Positions 23,302 to 32,829 of a stretch of 64,000 bases of DNA are shown here, piece by piece. The stretch is from positions 346,625 through 410,624 of the forward strand of contig NZ_KB893135.1 of assembly GCF_000374005.1 (NCBI RefSeq), given 5' to 3'. The stretch is from Kiloniella laminariae DSM 19542. Its GTDB lineage: Bacteria > Pseudomonadota > Alphaproteobacteria > Kiloniellales > Kiloniellaceae. Numbering within the stretch: the first letter of the stretch is position 1; each line of letters starts with the position of its first letter. The translations under genes and the position numbers were made by a program. A model generated the notes under the pieces. That model saw only the letters and a program-made list of their open reading frames with translations. It made no database searches and had not been told where the DNA came from.

Positions 23302-25095
23302 ATGATACCTCGCCTGTTGTTACCCCTGTTGTCCCCCGTGTCGTTACCGCTGTTATTATCGGCGTTCTGGCGGCTTTGCGCCCCGATTTTCCTGTCCGGG
23401 TCTCTGCTTCTGCTGCCCGTCGCACCTGCCCAAGCCGTCACCCAGCAAGAAGCCATGCAGGCCATGACCGAGGGGGACTTTGCCACCGCCTATGTTTTTT
23501 TTCTTGAACATGCCGAAGCAGGCAATCCGGCGGCCCAGTATCTCGTCGGTTACATGATGGAACGCGGTGCCGGGACTGAACAAAACCTTGAACAGGCCAT
23601 CGTCTGGTATCGCAAGGCTGCCAAACAGGGCAATCCCGATGCCCAACAGCAGCTGGCAAGACTGGGGGTCGCAGAACAGCCTGCATCCCCAGGCCTTACC
23701 CCTGAACAGGCCCTGTTTGAAAGAACCCTGGAACTGGCCCGCGCAGGTGATATGAAAGCCCAGACTGCCGTGGGTTACATGTACCAAAGCGGATCGGCAA
23801 CAGCCCAGGACAATGCCGCCGCCCTGATCTGGTTTCACAAGGCCGCGGCGCAGGGAGACAGACTGGCCATGGTTGGCCTCGCTGTTCTCTACTACGATAC
23901 GGACAACGCTTTTTCCGATACAACCAAAGCTTTTGAATGGTACAAAAAAGCCGCTGATCTGGACTATGAACCCGCCTTTATCCAAGTTGGCCTGCTGTAC
24001 ATGATCGGCGACGGCACAAAACAGGATCATGGCAAAGCCCGGATCTGGCTGGAGAAGGCCGCCGAACTTGGCGACAAAAACGCCCAGTTTTATCTGGGCG
24101 ATCTCTTTCTGCAGAGTCAGGGGGGGCTTGCCGATTTTTTCAAGGCCCGCCGCTGGTACCAGGCCGCAGCAGAACAGGGGCAGGCCGATGCCCAGTTACG
24201 CCTGGCCATAATCTATCACGACGGCCTTGGCACAGAGCGTGATGATAAAACAGCGCTGGAGTGGATGAAACGTTCGGCAGAACAACAATATCACCCCGCG
24301 CTTTTTATGTTGGCGCAGTTTTATGAAGAAGGGCAAGTTGTCTCGCTCGACAGGCAGGAAGCTCTCAGGCTTTACCGTCAGGCCGAAGCGCTTGGCAACC
24401 TCAAGGCAACAGAGGCTATTGACCGGCTTGAAAGCCGGATCGCGCAAGAATTCGGGGGCAAAGCCGGGAGCAAAGCCCCAAGCAAAGCAGGGGAAACGCC
24501 AGATACTGCCGATGCTCCTGATGCCCCGGATACTCCTGATCCCGGCGCTGAAACAGCAGAAAAAAATCTCGGTTTTTTTGATGCCCTGAAACAGGCGGTA
24601 GCGGCGCAGAAACGGGGCAATTCACAAGATCAGAACGCACTTCAGAAGCTGTTTGGCTCAACAGAAGAGAGCCCAGAGGAAGAGCAAAACCCTGCCCCCC
24701 ATGATGCCAGATCTTTTGCCAAAATCAAACAGGTCGCAGAAGAAGGCGATCTGGAAAGTCAGTACGAAGTCTCGCTCATCTATTTCCAGGGGGCCGGGCC
24801 GCAAGTTCCTCCTGACAGCAGCGAAGGCATGAACTGGCTACAGCTTGCCGCCCAGCGCGGTCATCCCGCGGCCCAGCTTGCCCTGGCCAAAGAATATCTC
24901 GCCCAGGCCAGTAAGGAGGCTGATCCCGACGAAAGCAGTGCCCTGAACAGAGACGCCTACATCTGGGCCCGTCTAGCTGGCAACAACGGCCTTGCCGAAG
25001 GCGAAGAGATCAGCAAAGCTGCCGCCGCCCTCTTGTCGTCCCGGGATCTTCAGCGAGCCGAACGCGCCGTCGCCAACTGGGAGATGCCCTCGTGA
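23302..25095 (+). CDS. Exported Sel1-repeat protein 1
   Basis: A 597-residue exported protein with a signal peptide (about 1-48, ending APAQAVTQ) and about ten Sel1-like repeats, each near 36 residues and following A-x-x-W(Y/F)-x-KAA-x-(Q/L)G. Two sets are split by a linker (about 395-440) rich in Lys/Ala/Pro (SKAPSKAGETPDTAD) that comes from short DNA repeats. Sel1 repeats form alpha-solenoids for protein binding, often in envelope stress or secretion pathways. Its stop overlaps the next Sel1 gene by four bases (GTGA). Clients are unknown. Confidence 0.88.
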   Translation: MIPRLLLPLLSPVSLPLLLSAFWRLCAPIFLSGSLLLLPVAPAQAVTQQEAMQAMTEGDFATAYVFFLEHAEAGNPAAQYLVGYMMERGAGTEQNLEQAIVWYRKAAKQGNPDAQQQLARLGVAEQPASPGLTPEQALFERTLELARAGDMKAQTAVGYMYQSGSATAQDNAAALIWFHKAAAQGDRLAMVGLAVLYYDTDNAFSDTTKAFEWYKKAADLDYEPAFIQVGLLYMIGDGTKQDHGKARIWLEKAAELGDKNAQFYLGDLFLQSQGGLADFFKARRWYQAAAEQGQADAQLRLAIIYHDGLGTERDDKTALEWMKRSAEQQYHPALFMLAQFYEEGQVVSLDRQEALRLYRQAEALGNLKATEAIDRLESRIAQEFGGKAGSKAPSKAGETPDTADAPDAPDTPDPGAETAEKNLGFFDALKQAVAAQKRGNSQDQNALQKLFGSTEESPEEEQNPAPHDARSFAKIKQVAEEGDLESQYEVSLIYFQGAGPQVPPDSSEGMNWLQLAAQRGHPAAQLALAKEYLAQASKEADPDESSALNRDAYIWARLAGNNGLAEGEEISKAAAALLSSRDLQRAERAVANWEMPS

Positions 25096-26915
25096 CCTGC
25101 AGCCGTACCAACAAAGCGACAAATCGAACAGCTGTCCTGGCCCCAACAGGGATCAAACCTCTTTTCGCCCGGCTTTTGTTCATCCTTCCCCTTGTTGCAA
25201 CGCTCGCTCTGGGGGCTGCCCCGGTTCAGGCCGGACCAACCGAAACCTTTGAAGAGGGTTTTTCCGCCTTTGCCCGGCAGGATATGGAAAAGTCTTTCCG
25301 GCTGTTCAAGCAAGCCGCCGAGGCCGGGAATACCTCGGCCCAGATCTATCTCGGGGCGTTTTACCGCCAGGGGATCGGCACGGAAAAGAACCCGCGCGAA
25401 GCCCTGCGCTGGATCAGCATTCTCGCCCGCAAAGGCGAAAAGGAAGCACAGTTTACGCTTGGGGAAATGCACGAGAAGGGCGAAGGCACACCCAAAGATC
25501 GCGACGAAGCCCTGCGCTGGTATCGCAAGGCGGCCCAACAGGGGCTGGCAGAAGCCATTGCCCGACTGGAACAACCGGGCTCTGCAGCAGAGCAGACGGC
25601 TTCGAAAACGCCAGAAACCAATACCGCCGCGTCTCCGACCCCGGCGCAGCAACAGGTCTTGGACAAATCAAAGGTCCCCTTCCCCAAACGCAAGCCCGAG
25701 ATCACCCTCACCCCGCGCCAGCGCCTGCACCGCACTGCCGAAGCCGGGGATGCCGAGGCTCAACTCACGCTCTGGAGCATCCACGAAACCGAAGGAAACC
25801 TGCAAGAAGCGCTGAAGTGGATCAAAGAGGCGGCAAAAAACGGGCAGCCGGAAGCCCAATACACTTTAGCAGATCTCTATTATTACGGCGAAGATCTCCC
25901 CCAGGATTACATCCAGGCCCGGAACTGGTACCACAAGGCCGCTGAACAGGGGCACGCTGAATCCATGACAGCCATGGGCTTGTTTTACATCTATGGCGAA
26001 GGGGTCCCCAAGGATACAGAAACAGCGCTCTATTGGTTCAGGCTTGCCGCGAAGAATGGCAATGCGATGGGGCAGTATGTCCTTGCAGATCACTATCTGC
26101 GGGGAATGGGCGTTGAACAGGATCGGGCCAAAGCTCGCTACTGGTTTAAACTGGCCGCTGACCAGGATTTTGAGTATGCCGTAACAGCACTCGCTAAACT
26201 GGAACAAACACCCGGTTCACCCCCAAAGGAACCCGCGAAAAAACCAGCTTCGAAGCCAGGCTCAAAGCCCGGCAACCAAGCGAAATCTTCTGGCGCATCG
26301 TCCGGCATCAGGATGCCTGAAACCCCGGAAGATTTTCTGACTGTTGCGCGTGAGTTCTATCATGAGGGGGATCTCGAAAATACCTTCGTCATGGCCAAGA
26401 TTGCGGCTCAGGGTGGCCATGAAGACGCGCAATACATGATCAGCGAAATGTATCGAAAGGGAAAAGGCACCCCAGCGGACCAGAGAGAGGCCTTTTTCTG
26501 GATCAAAAAAGCAGCCGAACAGGGAAACCCGGATTACCAGTACATGCTCGCCTTGGATTATGAAGATGGCAACGGGACGATAAAAGACATGAGCCAGGCT
26601 CTGAAGTGGTACAGGAAATCAGCCGAACAGAGCCTACCGGAAGCCCAGTACATCCTCGGGATTTATTATAATCTCAAGAGCAGCCCGCCAGATTATAAGG
26701 AGGGTTTCCACTGGGTATCCCGTGCTGCAAACCAGAACCTGCCCGAAGCAGAGTACCAAATGGGCGAGATTTATCTCAAGGGGCTGGGCCGCCCCGAAGA
26801 CATCGTCGAAGCAATGCGCTGGTACGACAAAGCCGCCAGGCAAGGTTTTGAACCCGCGCAGAAGCGGCGTGAACAAATCCTTGCCCTTCTTGAATCCCGC
26901 AAGAAAACAAACTAG
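25092..26915 (+). CDS. Exported Sel1-repeat protein 2
   Basis: A 607-residue exported protein: signal peptide (about 20-48, LLFILPLVATLALGAAPVQAG), then about twelve Sel1 repeats in three groups separated by low-complexity linkers (SKTPETNTAASPTPAQQQ and KKPASKPGSKPGNQAK). The KPGSKPG stretch is a DNA-level tandem repeat. It starts with GTG inside the stop of the preceding Sel1 gene, so the pair is translationally coupled and probably arose by duplication. An alpha-solenoid adaptor role is likely. Confidence 0.88.
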   Translation: MTCSRTNKATNRTAVLAPTGIKPLFARLLFILPLVATLALGAAPVQAGPTETFEEGFSAFARQDMEKSFRLFKQAAEAGNTSAQIYLGAFYRQGIGTEKNPREALRWISILARKGEKEAQFTLGEMHEKGEGTPKDRDEALRWYRKAAQQGLAEAIARLEQPGSAAEQTASKTPETNTAASPTPAQQQVLDKSKVPFPKRKPEITLTPRQRLHRTAEAGDAEAQLTLWSIHETEGNLQEALKWIKEAAKNGQPEAQYTLADLYYYGEDLPQDYIQARNWYHKAAEQGHAESMTAMGLFYIYGEGVPKDTETALYWFRLAAKNGNAMGQYVLADHYLRGMGVEQDRAKARYWFKLAADQDFEYAVTALAKLEQTPGSPPKEPAKKPASKPGSKPGNQAKSSGASSGIRMPETPEDFLTVAREFYHEGDLENTFVMAKIAAQGGHEDAQYMISEMYRKGKGTPADQREAFFWIKKAAEQGNPDYQYMLALDYEDGNGTIKDMSQALKWYRKSAEQSLPEAQYILGIYYNLKSSPPDYKEGFHWVSRAANQNLPEAEYQMGEIYLKGLGRPEDIVEAMRWYDKAARQGFEPAQKRREQILALLESRKKTN

Positions 26916-26996
26916 GCGAAAGAACATCTATACCGTTATTCTATAAGTTTTTTAAGCCCCCCCACACACATAACCCTCGCACCTAAGGACTTGAAT

Positions 26997-27290
26997 ATGA
27001 CAGACGCAACACAGGAAACAGAAACCTCCGGCAAGACAATCCTATATATTTTTCTTTGGTGTCTTTTTCTGGAAGGTCTTATCAGTTTTTTATTCCCCTC
27101 CTACACAGGACCTTTGCACCTCTTGCTGGCAAGAACCGTCGGCTCGGCACTCACCCTGTTCGTCGTGGGCTGGATTATTGCCTTTGTTTATAAAAAAATC
27201 CGCGGCAATCAACGCTACTATCTGATATGGACAACAAGTAGTACCCTGTTCGCCCTTCTCGGATTTGTCGGGGCGATGAACCACCAATAA
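26997..27290 (+). CDS. Small three-TM membrane protein, unknown
   Basis: Not recognised. A 97-residue inner-membrane protein with TM segments at about 13-33 (TILYIFLWCLFLEGLISFLF), 44-66 and 76-94, and a basic loop KKIRGNQRYY between. AAGGAC is seven bases before the ATG at 26997. An in-frame TTG at 26991 is less likely. Downstream of the Sel1 pair by 80 bp and on the same strand, so possibly in that operon. Confidence 0.65.
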   Translation: MTDATQETETSGKTILYIFLWCLFLEGLISFLFPSYTGPLHLLLARTVGSALTLFVVGWIIAFVYKKIRGNQRYYLIWTTSSTLFALLGFVGAMNHQ

Positions 27291-27313
27291 ACCTGCCAGC
27301 TTCACCTGTGGCG

Positions 27314-29470
27314 TCACATGCAGTCCCGGACAATCGAGTGTTCAAAGCGGCGCTCAAAGATCAGCTCTTCACCATCGTAAGCGCGCAGTTCAACCGTGAT
27401 GTCATAGGTTTCGGCAGTCAGGGTCATGGCGACGACGCTTTCAAGGCGGATTGACCAGTTCCCCTCTTCCGCAACACGCGACAGCCAGCTGGTCCAGGCG
27501 GAGCGTCCGCTTGCGCCCAGCGGGTCATCCGGGCAGATCATCCAGCAGTCTTCACGCAGGTGACGGTCACACAGGCCATGCGGCTGTTCACTCTCGCCCG
27601 TGTCCTCGACCACATGATATTCGGTGCGGTTGTTGGCAAGATCACGTTTGACCCAGCGGTCCACCTTGCCCGGCTGGTTGATCTGGTATTGCGGCACCGG
27701 CACCGAAGCATCCGGTCTGGGCATGTCGGTTTCATCCGCCAGCAGCAGATCATTCACCCCGGCAGTGCGTCGGACGGGTAAGGTCACCACAGCCGCCTTT
27801 CCGGTCAGGATCGAGGCGGTCACATGATAGGGCGACGGCAGGATCATCGGCCAGTAGGCAGTCGAGATCGAAATGCGGATCCGGTGACCAGGCAGGAAAC
27901 GATAACCTGCATCATCCAGCAAGATCTCCACCTGCTCGGCCTGACCGGGGATCATGGGTTCTGGCTGTTCCTGGCTCTGGCGATGAGCAAGGTTGAGCAG
28001 ACCAAAGCTCACCCGGTGCGACACCCCGTCAGGGTGGACGTCGATCAATCGCACGGCCAGATTGCCAAGCGGCGCGTCAATCGCCACGCTCAAAGCCAAT
28101 TTGACCTGACCCAAAATCTCCAATGGGTTCGCAAGTGGTGCTGTCTCAAACACCAGTGACCCCGCATCATCGCCGCGTTGGTCACCCGGCATTTCGGAAT
28201 CAGGTTTCAAGGTAAAAATCTCGCCACAGGCCGTTCCGGTATCCTGAGGCGAACAGATCGACAGCAGGCTTTCCCTGCTGCCAGAGAGCCTCTCGGTGCC
28301 AGAGGATTCAAAAGCACAAGGCTCCAACGATCCATCCGCAGTGAGTGTCCAATCCTGCAGTTCGATATCCGGCGAGGGCCAGATCTGTTCGGCGACCCAG
28401 CGCCCCTCTTCGACCTCGCGCCAGTTCGAAGGCCGGACGTTCTGGGAAATATAGGCGCGGTAATCCGGCAGATCCTCGGCTCCGTTGTTTTCCTCTTTCA
28501 ACCAGCGGTTCCACCAGTGCAGGGCTTCCTTGTGAAAATCAGCGCGTGGGTGCGGATAGGCAAAGTGCGGATACTTGTGGATCCAGGGACCGTTAATCGC
28601 CTTGGTCACCGCGTGAAAGTGCGCTGCAGCATCCGGCGGGGCATTACGATAGGCATCAGCCCAGCCGGATATCACCAGACAGGCTGCGGTGATCGCGCTG
28701 TAATCCTGCCCGACAGAGCCATGTTTCCAGAAATCTTCAAAACGCTGATGCTCCAGCCAGCCCGTCAGGATCGGCGTAGCCCCTTCCAGCCGCTCCAGCC
28801 ACATCTCGCGCCAGCGCGGGCCAACCAGGGCCGGATCGGGCGGACGATTGGCAAAACACTGCATCACCCCGGCCCAGGACAGATTGCTGTAGAGATGACA
28901 GCCGTTCTTGTAATGGATGTCACAGTTGTAACGATCTGTGGTCGAGCCTATGGAAATCACCGCCTTGAGCGGCTCGGGCCGCAGTGCTGCGATCTGTAAC
29001 GCATTAAACCCGCCCCAGGAAATCCCCATCATACCGAGTTTGCCGCTGCACCAATGCTGCGCAGCAATCCAGTTGATCACCTCGACCCCGTCAGACAGTT
29101 CACGCGGGGAATATTCATCATCGAACACCCCGTCGCTCTCCCCGGTGCCGCAGATATCCACGCGTACTCCCGCATAGCCCGCGCGGGCAAAAACCGGATA
29201 GTTGCTTTCATCTCGTGGGGCCGTGCCATCGCGCTTGCGATAGGGCAGGTATTCCAGAATGGCCGGAACGGGGACAGATCCGCCTTCTTCCAAAGCCTCC
29301 AGCGGCATCCAGACCCGGGCCGAAAGTCTGCGTCCGTCAGCCAGTGGTATCCAGATGTTTTCCCACTCGACAAAACCGTCGTGCCGGATCACCAGCGCCC
29401 GGGGATCGTCATCTGTTTTCGTGATTACCGGGTTCCTGATTGCCTGATCATTTTTTTGGTGTGATGCCAC
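27314..29470 (-). CDS. CocE/NonD-family alpha/beta hydrolase
   Basis: A 718-residue hydrolase of the CocE/NonD family (X-prolyl dipeptidyl-peptidase S15 type). The N-terminal catalytic domain begins WENIWIPLADGRRLSARVWMP. The nucleophile elbow is MMGISWGGFNALQ. The triad His is plausibly in GPWIHKYPHFAYPHPRADF, with Asp in a preceding loop (VISGWADAYR). A C-terminal jelly-roll PepX_C domain (about 430-570) starts with FETAPLANPLEILGQVKLALSVA. The last 140 or so residues are an extra C-terminal extension. Substrate could be an ester or a peptide. GTG 29470 with AAGGA upstream is chosen over a TTG at 29488. Confidence 0.88.
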   Translation of the reverse strand: MASHQKNDQAIRNPVITKTDDDPRALVIRHDGFVEWENIWIPLADGRRLSARVWMPLEALEEGGSVPVPAILEYLPYRKRDGTAPRDESNYPVFARAGYAGVRVDICGTGESDGVFDDEYSPRELSDGVEVINWIAAQHWCSGKLGMMGISWGGFNALQIAALRPEPLKAVISIGSTTDRYNCDIHYKNGCHLYSNLSWAGVMQCFANRPPDPALVGPRWREMWLERLEGATPILTGWLEHQRFEDFWKHGSVGQDYSAITAACLVISGWADAYRNAPPDAAAHFHAVTKAINGPWIHKYPHFAYPHPRADFHKEALHWWNRWLKEENNGAEDLPDYRAYISQNVRPSNWREVEEGRWVAEQIWPSPDIELQDWTLTADGSLEPCAFESSGTERLSGSRESLLSICSPQDTGTACGEIFTLKPDSEMPGDQRGDDAGSLVFETAPLANPLEILGQVKLALSVAIDAPLGNLAVRLIDVHPDGVSHRVSFGLLNLAHRQSQEQPEPMIPGQAEQVEILLDDAGYRFLPGHRIRISISTAYWPMILPSPYHVTASILTGKAAVVTLPVRRTAGVNDLLLADETDMPRPDASVPVPQYQINQPGKVDRWVKRDLANNRTEYHVVEDTGESEQPHGLCDRHLREDCWMICPDDPLGASGRSAWTSWLSRVAEEGNWSIRLESVVAMTLTAETYDITVELRAYDGEELIFERRFEHSIVRDCM

Positions 29471-29664
29471 AGCTGTTCCTTGCCACAAGACGTTCCCGCA
29501 TGTCTGAACCAGAAAACCGGGTCAGGCAGTCAAGACAGAATAAACCACTGAAGGATCAAAAACTTATCACCAGGTTTCGTCAAGAAATATCACGTTACCA
29601 CAGCTTCGGTCACGATGCTGATGACAGTTCCGCAAGATTATTCCCAGAAAGATAAACGCTCCTC

Positions 29665-31386
29665 TTAGCTGGCAAACACAACCCGGTTTCGCCCCTGTTT
29701 TTTTGCCAGATAGAGCGCTGCATCGACTGCTGCGATAAAATCCATTTCCCCTGCACCCCGTTCGGGTATAAGCACGCCCGCCCCCAAACTGACTGTCAGT
29801 TGAGGACCAACTTGCGAATCAGGATGCGGGATTGCCAAACTTTCCAGCGATTGCTGCAGCCGCTCGACAATCAGTTCACAGGCCTCGCGGTTCGTATTGG
29901 GCAAAAGCATCACAAACTCTTCCCCGCCATAGCGGGCGACAAGATCACCACTGCGCTGGACCTGTGCTGCCAGCAAACGGGCAACTTTGAGCAGGCATTC
30001 ATCCCCGGCCTGGTGTCCCAGCGCGTCGTTGTATTGTTTAAAAAAATCGATATCAATCAAAATCAGCGACAAAAAAATTCCGTCTCGCTGGTTACGATTC
30101 CACTCCCTCGGCAAGATCTGATCAAAAGCCCGGCGATTGGCAATACCGGTTATCCCGTCTTCCAGCGCCACCTTTTCAAGATCGGCACTAAGTTCCAGCA
30201 GGTGCTCATTGGCCCGCATCAGATCTCCGGTTTTTTCCTGAATTTTCTGTTCCAGAAATTTATTGGCGTCAATCAGCTTGTCCGCCATTTTATTAAAGGC
30301 TTTGGCCAGAAGTCCCAGTTCGTCCTTACTGAGATATTCAATACGCCTGGACAGATCCCCTTGGGCAATCATCATGGCAACCGAGGTCAGGTCGATGACG
30401 GGCCGGGTAATAGAGCGCCCCAGAAACAACGCAACAATCAGAACGACAAAACCGGATGCAAAAAGGGAATAGAACAAAAATTTCTTTTGTTTGTTGAGGG
30501 ATTCCAGTGCTTCTGCAGTGTCGATTTTGAACACCAGCCCCCAGTTTAAATCCGGGAAAACATGCGTGATGACAAAGACCTCTTTCCCGCGGTAATCAAT
30601 ATGGCGGGTAATATCCGAAATATCTGCTTCTGATCGCTCAAAAGGATTGATCAACAGTTCCACCAGGCCTGTACTGGCGTATTTGGGACGTGCAAAAGGT
30701 CTGATCTTGTTTTCTGAATCCCGATAGACCAGGAAAACCTCTTCGCTTTCTCCCAGCCCTGTATGATTTCCCACCGCACTCTGAAATGAGGACAGATCCG
30801 TTTCAAGAACCAAGATACCCAAAGACCTGCCATTCAGGAGCAATTGTTGGAAGGCAACCAGTTTGTTGTTCTGCTCGCCGACAGGCACAATAAATACTTG
30901 AAAGCTATTCTCTTCATCCAAATCAGCTTCCCTGATCAGGACGGAATAATTTTTAACGCTCTCCGGATCCGTCGAAACAATGACATCGCCTTGAAAATTC
31001 ACAATATTCAAGCTGAGAACAGCAGGAATGGCCTGTTGTGCATCGACAAGAATAGATCGCATTTTCTGCTCGTGCGCAGCAGCAGGCACCAATCCCTGAT
31101 CCTGCTCATTCTGCCATTGAGCCAGTGAGTGACGGAGCTGCGTCCTGCTGACAATCAACGCCATGCGCTCGGCATTCCGGTCGATGGTCTGGGTGATCTG
31201 ATGACTTATCTGACTGGTGACAGATACCAGATGCCTGTGTACCAGCTCCGTTAATTCTGACTGACTACGATAATGATAAGACGTCCCTGTCAAAACAATG
31301 GAAATCAAAGTTGTGCTTAAAAGAACAATTGCAACTTTATGCCTAATACTAAATCCTTTTATTTTAGGATTTTTATTTCTTTTCAT
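29665..31386 (-). CDS. Membrane diguanylate cyclase (periplasmic sensor-HAMP-GGDEF)
   Basis: A 573-residue enzyme that makes the second messenger c-di-GMP. TM1 at about 16-38, a periplasmic sensor domain of dCACHE type (about 40-300), TM2 (FLFYSLFASGFVVLIVALFLG, about 303-323), HAMP (about 325-378), coiled coil, and GGDEF domain (about 405-570) with YGGEEF as the active site. A product-inhibition I-site, RSGD, lies the expected five residues before it. It also has GITGIANRRAFD at the start of the domain. It sits next to a Sel1 gene and is divergent from it. Confidence 0.93.
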   Translation of the reverse strand: MKRNKNPKIKGFSIRHKVAIVLLSTTLISIVLTGTSYHYRSQSELTELVHRHLVSVTSQISHQITQTIDRNAERMALIVSRTQLRHSLAQWQNEQDQGLVPAAAHEQKMRSILVDAQQAIPAVLSLNIVNFQGDVIVSTDPESVKNYSVLIREADLDEENSFQVFIVPVGEQNNKLVAFQQLLLNGRSLGILVLETDLSSFQSAVGNHTGLGESEEVFLVYRDSENKIRPFARPKYASTGLVELLINPFERSEADISDITRHIDYRGKEVFVITHVFPDLNWGLVFKIDTAEALESLNKQKKFLFYSLFASGFVVLIVALFLGRSITRPVIDLTSVAMMIAQGDLSRRIEYLSKDELGLLAKAFNKMADKLIDANKFLEQKIQEKTGDLMRANEHLLELSADLEKVALEDGITGIANRRAFDQILPREWNRNQRDGIFLSLILIDIDFFKQYNDALGHQAGDECLLKVARLLAAQVQRSGDLVARYGGEEFVMLLPNTNREACELIVERLQQSLESLAIPHPDSQVGPQLTVSLGAGVLIPERGAGEMDFIAAVDAALYLAKKQGRNRVVFAS

Positions 31387-31698
31387 TCAAACGTTCCATG
31401 TAAAGACTGAATTTTACACAAAAAACAGTTCAGCAACTATCATCTTTATACAGCATTTTAATTAACAGATACTCTATATAAATTCTCAAAATCCCCGATC
31501 ACCATACTTGTTCGCCACAATAAATATGAATTTATGCTCAAATAAACTTCCCATTTTCAGCACCATTGGCTAAAGTCTGATGAATATTTACAGCTGTATT
31601 TTGGTCTTCGCAGAAAAATAATCAGCCTGATGAAACAATAGTTAACCTGATTGCACTCACCCGGGTGCGGATATAACTATTCCTGATGGGGGGAATAC
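31387..31698. promoter_or_regulatory. Divergent promoter region, cyclase and Sel1 gene
   Basis: About 310 bp, AT-rich, no gene. It contains a perfect 10-bp palindrome CACCCGGGTG at 31658-31667, immediately before a -10-like TATAACT and the ribosome site of the Sel1 gene (six G at about 31687). The palindrome may be an operator of the Sel1 gene. Confidence 0.35.
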
Positions 31699-32664
31699 AT
31701 GAAGCGTTTCACGCCTGCTCTTGTCTTGTCAATTTTTGCGGCAAGTTGTTTTGTATCAGCAACTTTCAAACCCTGCCTCGCCCTCGCCGATGATTACAGT
31801 GATGCCGTCCAGGCCTATCAGCTTGGTGATTATGAAGACGCATTCGCGCTTTATACCAGCGCCGCCGAGGCCGGTTCCGCTGCGGCACAATTCAACCTTG
31901 GGCGTATGTATCGCCAGGGTCATGGCACCCGCAAGAATTCCGAACAGGCCTTTGTCTGGGTCAAGCGTGCCGCCGACCAGGGGTATGTGATTGCCCAGGA
32001 ACGTCTCGGCGACCTCTATGCCCTGGGGCAGGGACGTCCGCTTGACTATGTCGAAGCCTACAAGTGGTATGGACGGGCGGCCGAACAGGGGTTGGCCCGG
32101 GCTCAGTACAAATTCGGCTTCATGCATGCCGACGGTCAGGGAACCGAACAGGACTACGATCAGGCTTTCTTCTGGTACCTCAAGGCTGCTGAACAGGGCT
32201 TTGCCGAAGCCCAGTATGCCCTTGCTGTGGCTTATAACACCGGGCTTGGTACAGCAGAAAATGCCAAATCGGCCCTGCCCTGGTACGAAAAGGCGGCGCA
32301 AAAAGGTGTAACCGACGCCCAGTACGACCTTGCCAGTCTTTTTGATGAAGGGCGGGGCACCAGGGCAGACCCAGTGCAAGCTTTCTTCTGGTACGAAAAA
32401 GCTGCCGCGAAAAGCGACCCCCAGGCCCTGGCCGCCCTCGCCCGGCTCTATTTTGAAGGCCGTGGTGTAGAACAGGATCTGGTGCAGGCTCACAGCCATG
32501 CAACACTTGCCCTTGAATATGGGGAAGACGGGAAAAATGGCATCTACACCGAAGAGGACACCACCGCCCTGCTCGAGAAAATCTCGGGCGGGATGGACCA
32601 GAACCAGATCCTTCAGGCCAACAAGCTAGTGGTGGAATGGATTACCCGGCGCAACAACCAGTGA
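31699..32664 (+). CDS. Exported Sel1-repeat protein 3
   Basis: A 321-residue exported protein with a signal peptide (about 1-30, ending ACLALADDY region) and seven Sel1 repeats (about 34-285), each of the A-x-x-WY-x-(R/K)AA-x-QG form, for example AYKWYGRAAEQGLARAQY. A short C-terminal domain without repeats ends with VVEWITRRNNQ, a motif also seen at the ends of the other Sel1 proteins here (VANWEMPS, IADWQESS), suggesting common descent. GGGGGG upstream of the ATG is a strong ribosome site. Confidence 0.88.
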   Translation: MKRFTPALVLSIFAASCFVSATFKPCLALADDYSDAVQAYQLGDYEDAFALYTSAAEAGSAAAQFNLGRMYRQGHGTRKNSEQAFVWVKRAADQGYVIAQERLGDLYALGQGRPLDYVEAYKWYGRAAEQGLARAQYKFGFMHADGQGTEQDYDQAFFWYLKAAEQGFAEAQYALAVAYNTGLGTAENAKSALPWYEKAAQKGVTDAQYDLASLFDEGRGTRADPVQAFFWYEKAAAKSDPQALAALARLYFEGRGVEQDLVQAHSHATLALEYGEDGKNGIYTEEDTTALLEKISGGMDQNQILQANKLVVEWITRRNNQ

Positions 32665-32686
32665 GGCATTCCCGCCTAAAAAAACG

Positions 32687-32723
32687 GGTTTTGCCGCTGG
32701 CCAGAGGTTCTTTCGGCAAAACC
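32687..32723. terminator. Hairpin between Sel1 genes
   Basis: GGTTTTGCCG (32687-32696) pairs perfectly with CGGCAAAACC (32714-32723). No T-run follows on the plus strand, but a run of seven A precedes it, so it could be a minus-strand terminator or a transcript-stabilising hairpin. Confidence 0.45.
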
Positions 32724-32829
32724 ATCCCCTTCCCTCTTTACTCTTCTTTCAGAAAGCGGGCATAGAATTACCTCGATTTTGCGGATATACTAAGTAATCA
32801 CAATAACCTGACCCAGTGAAGCCGACCCC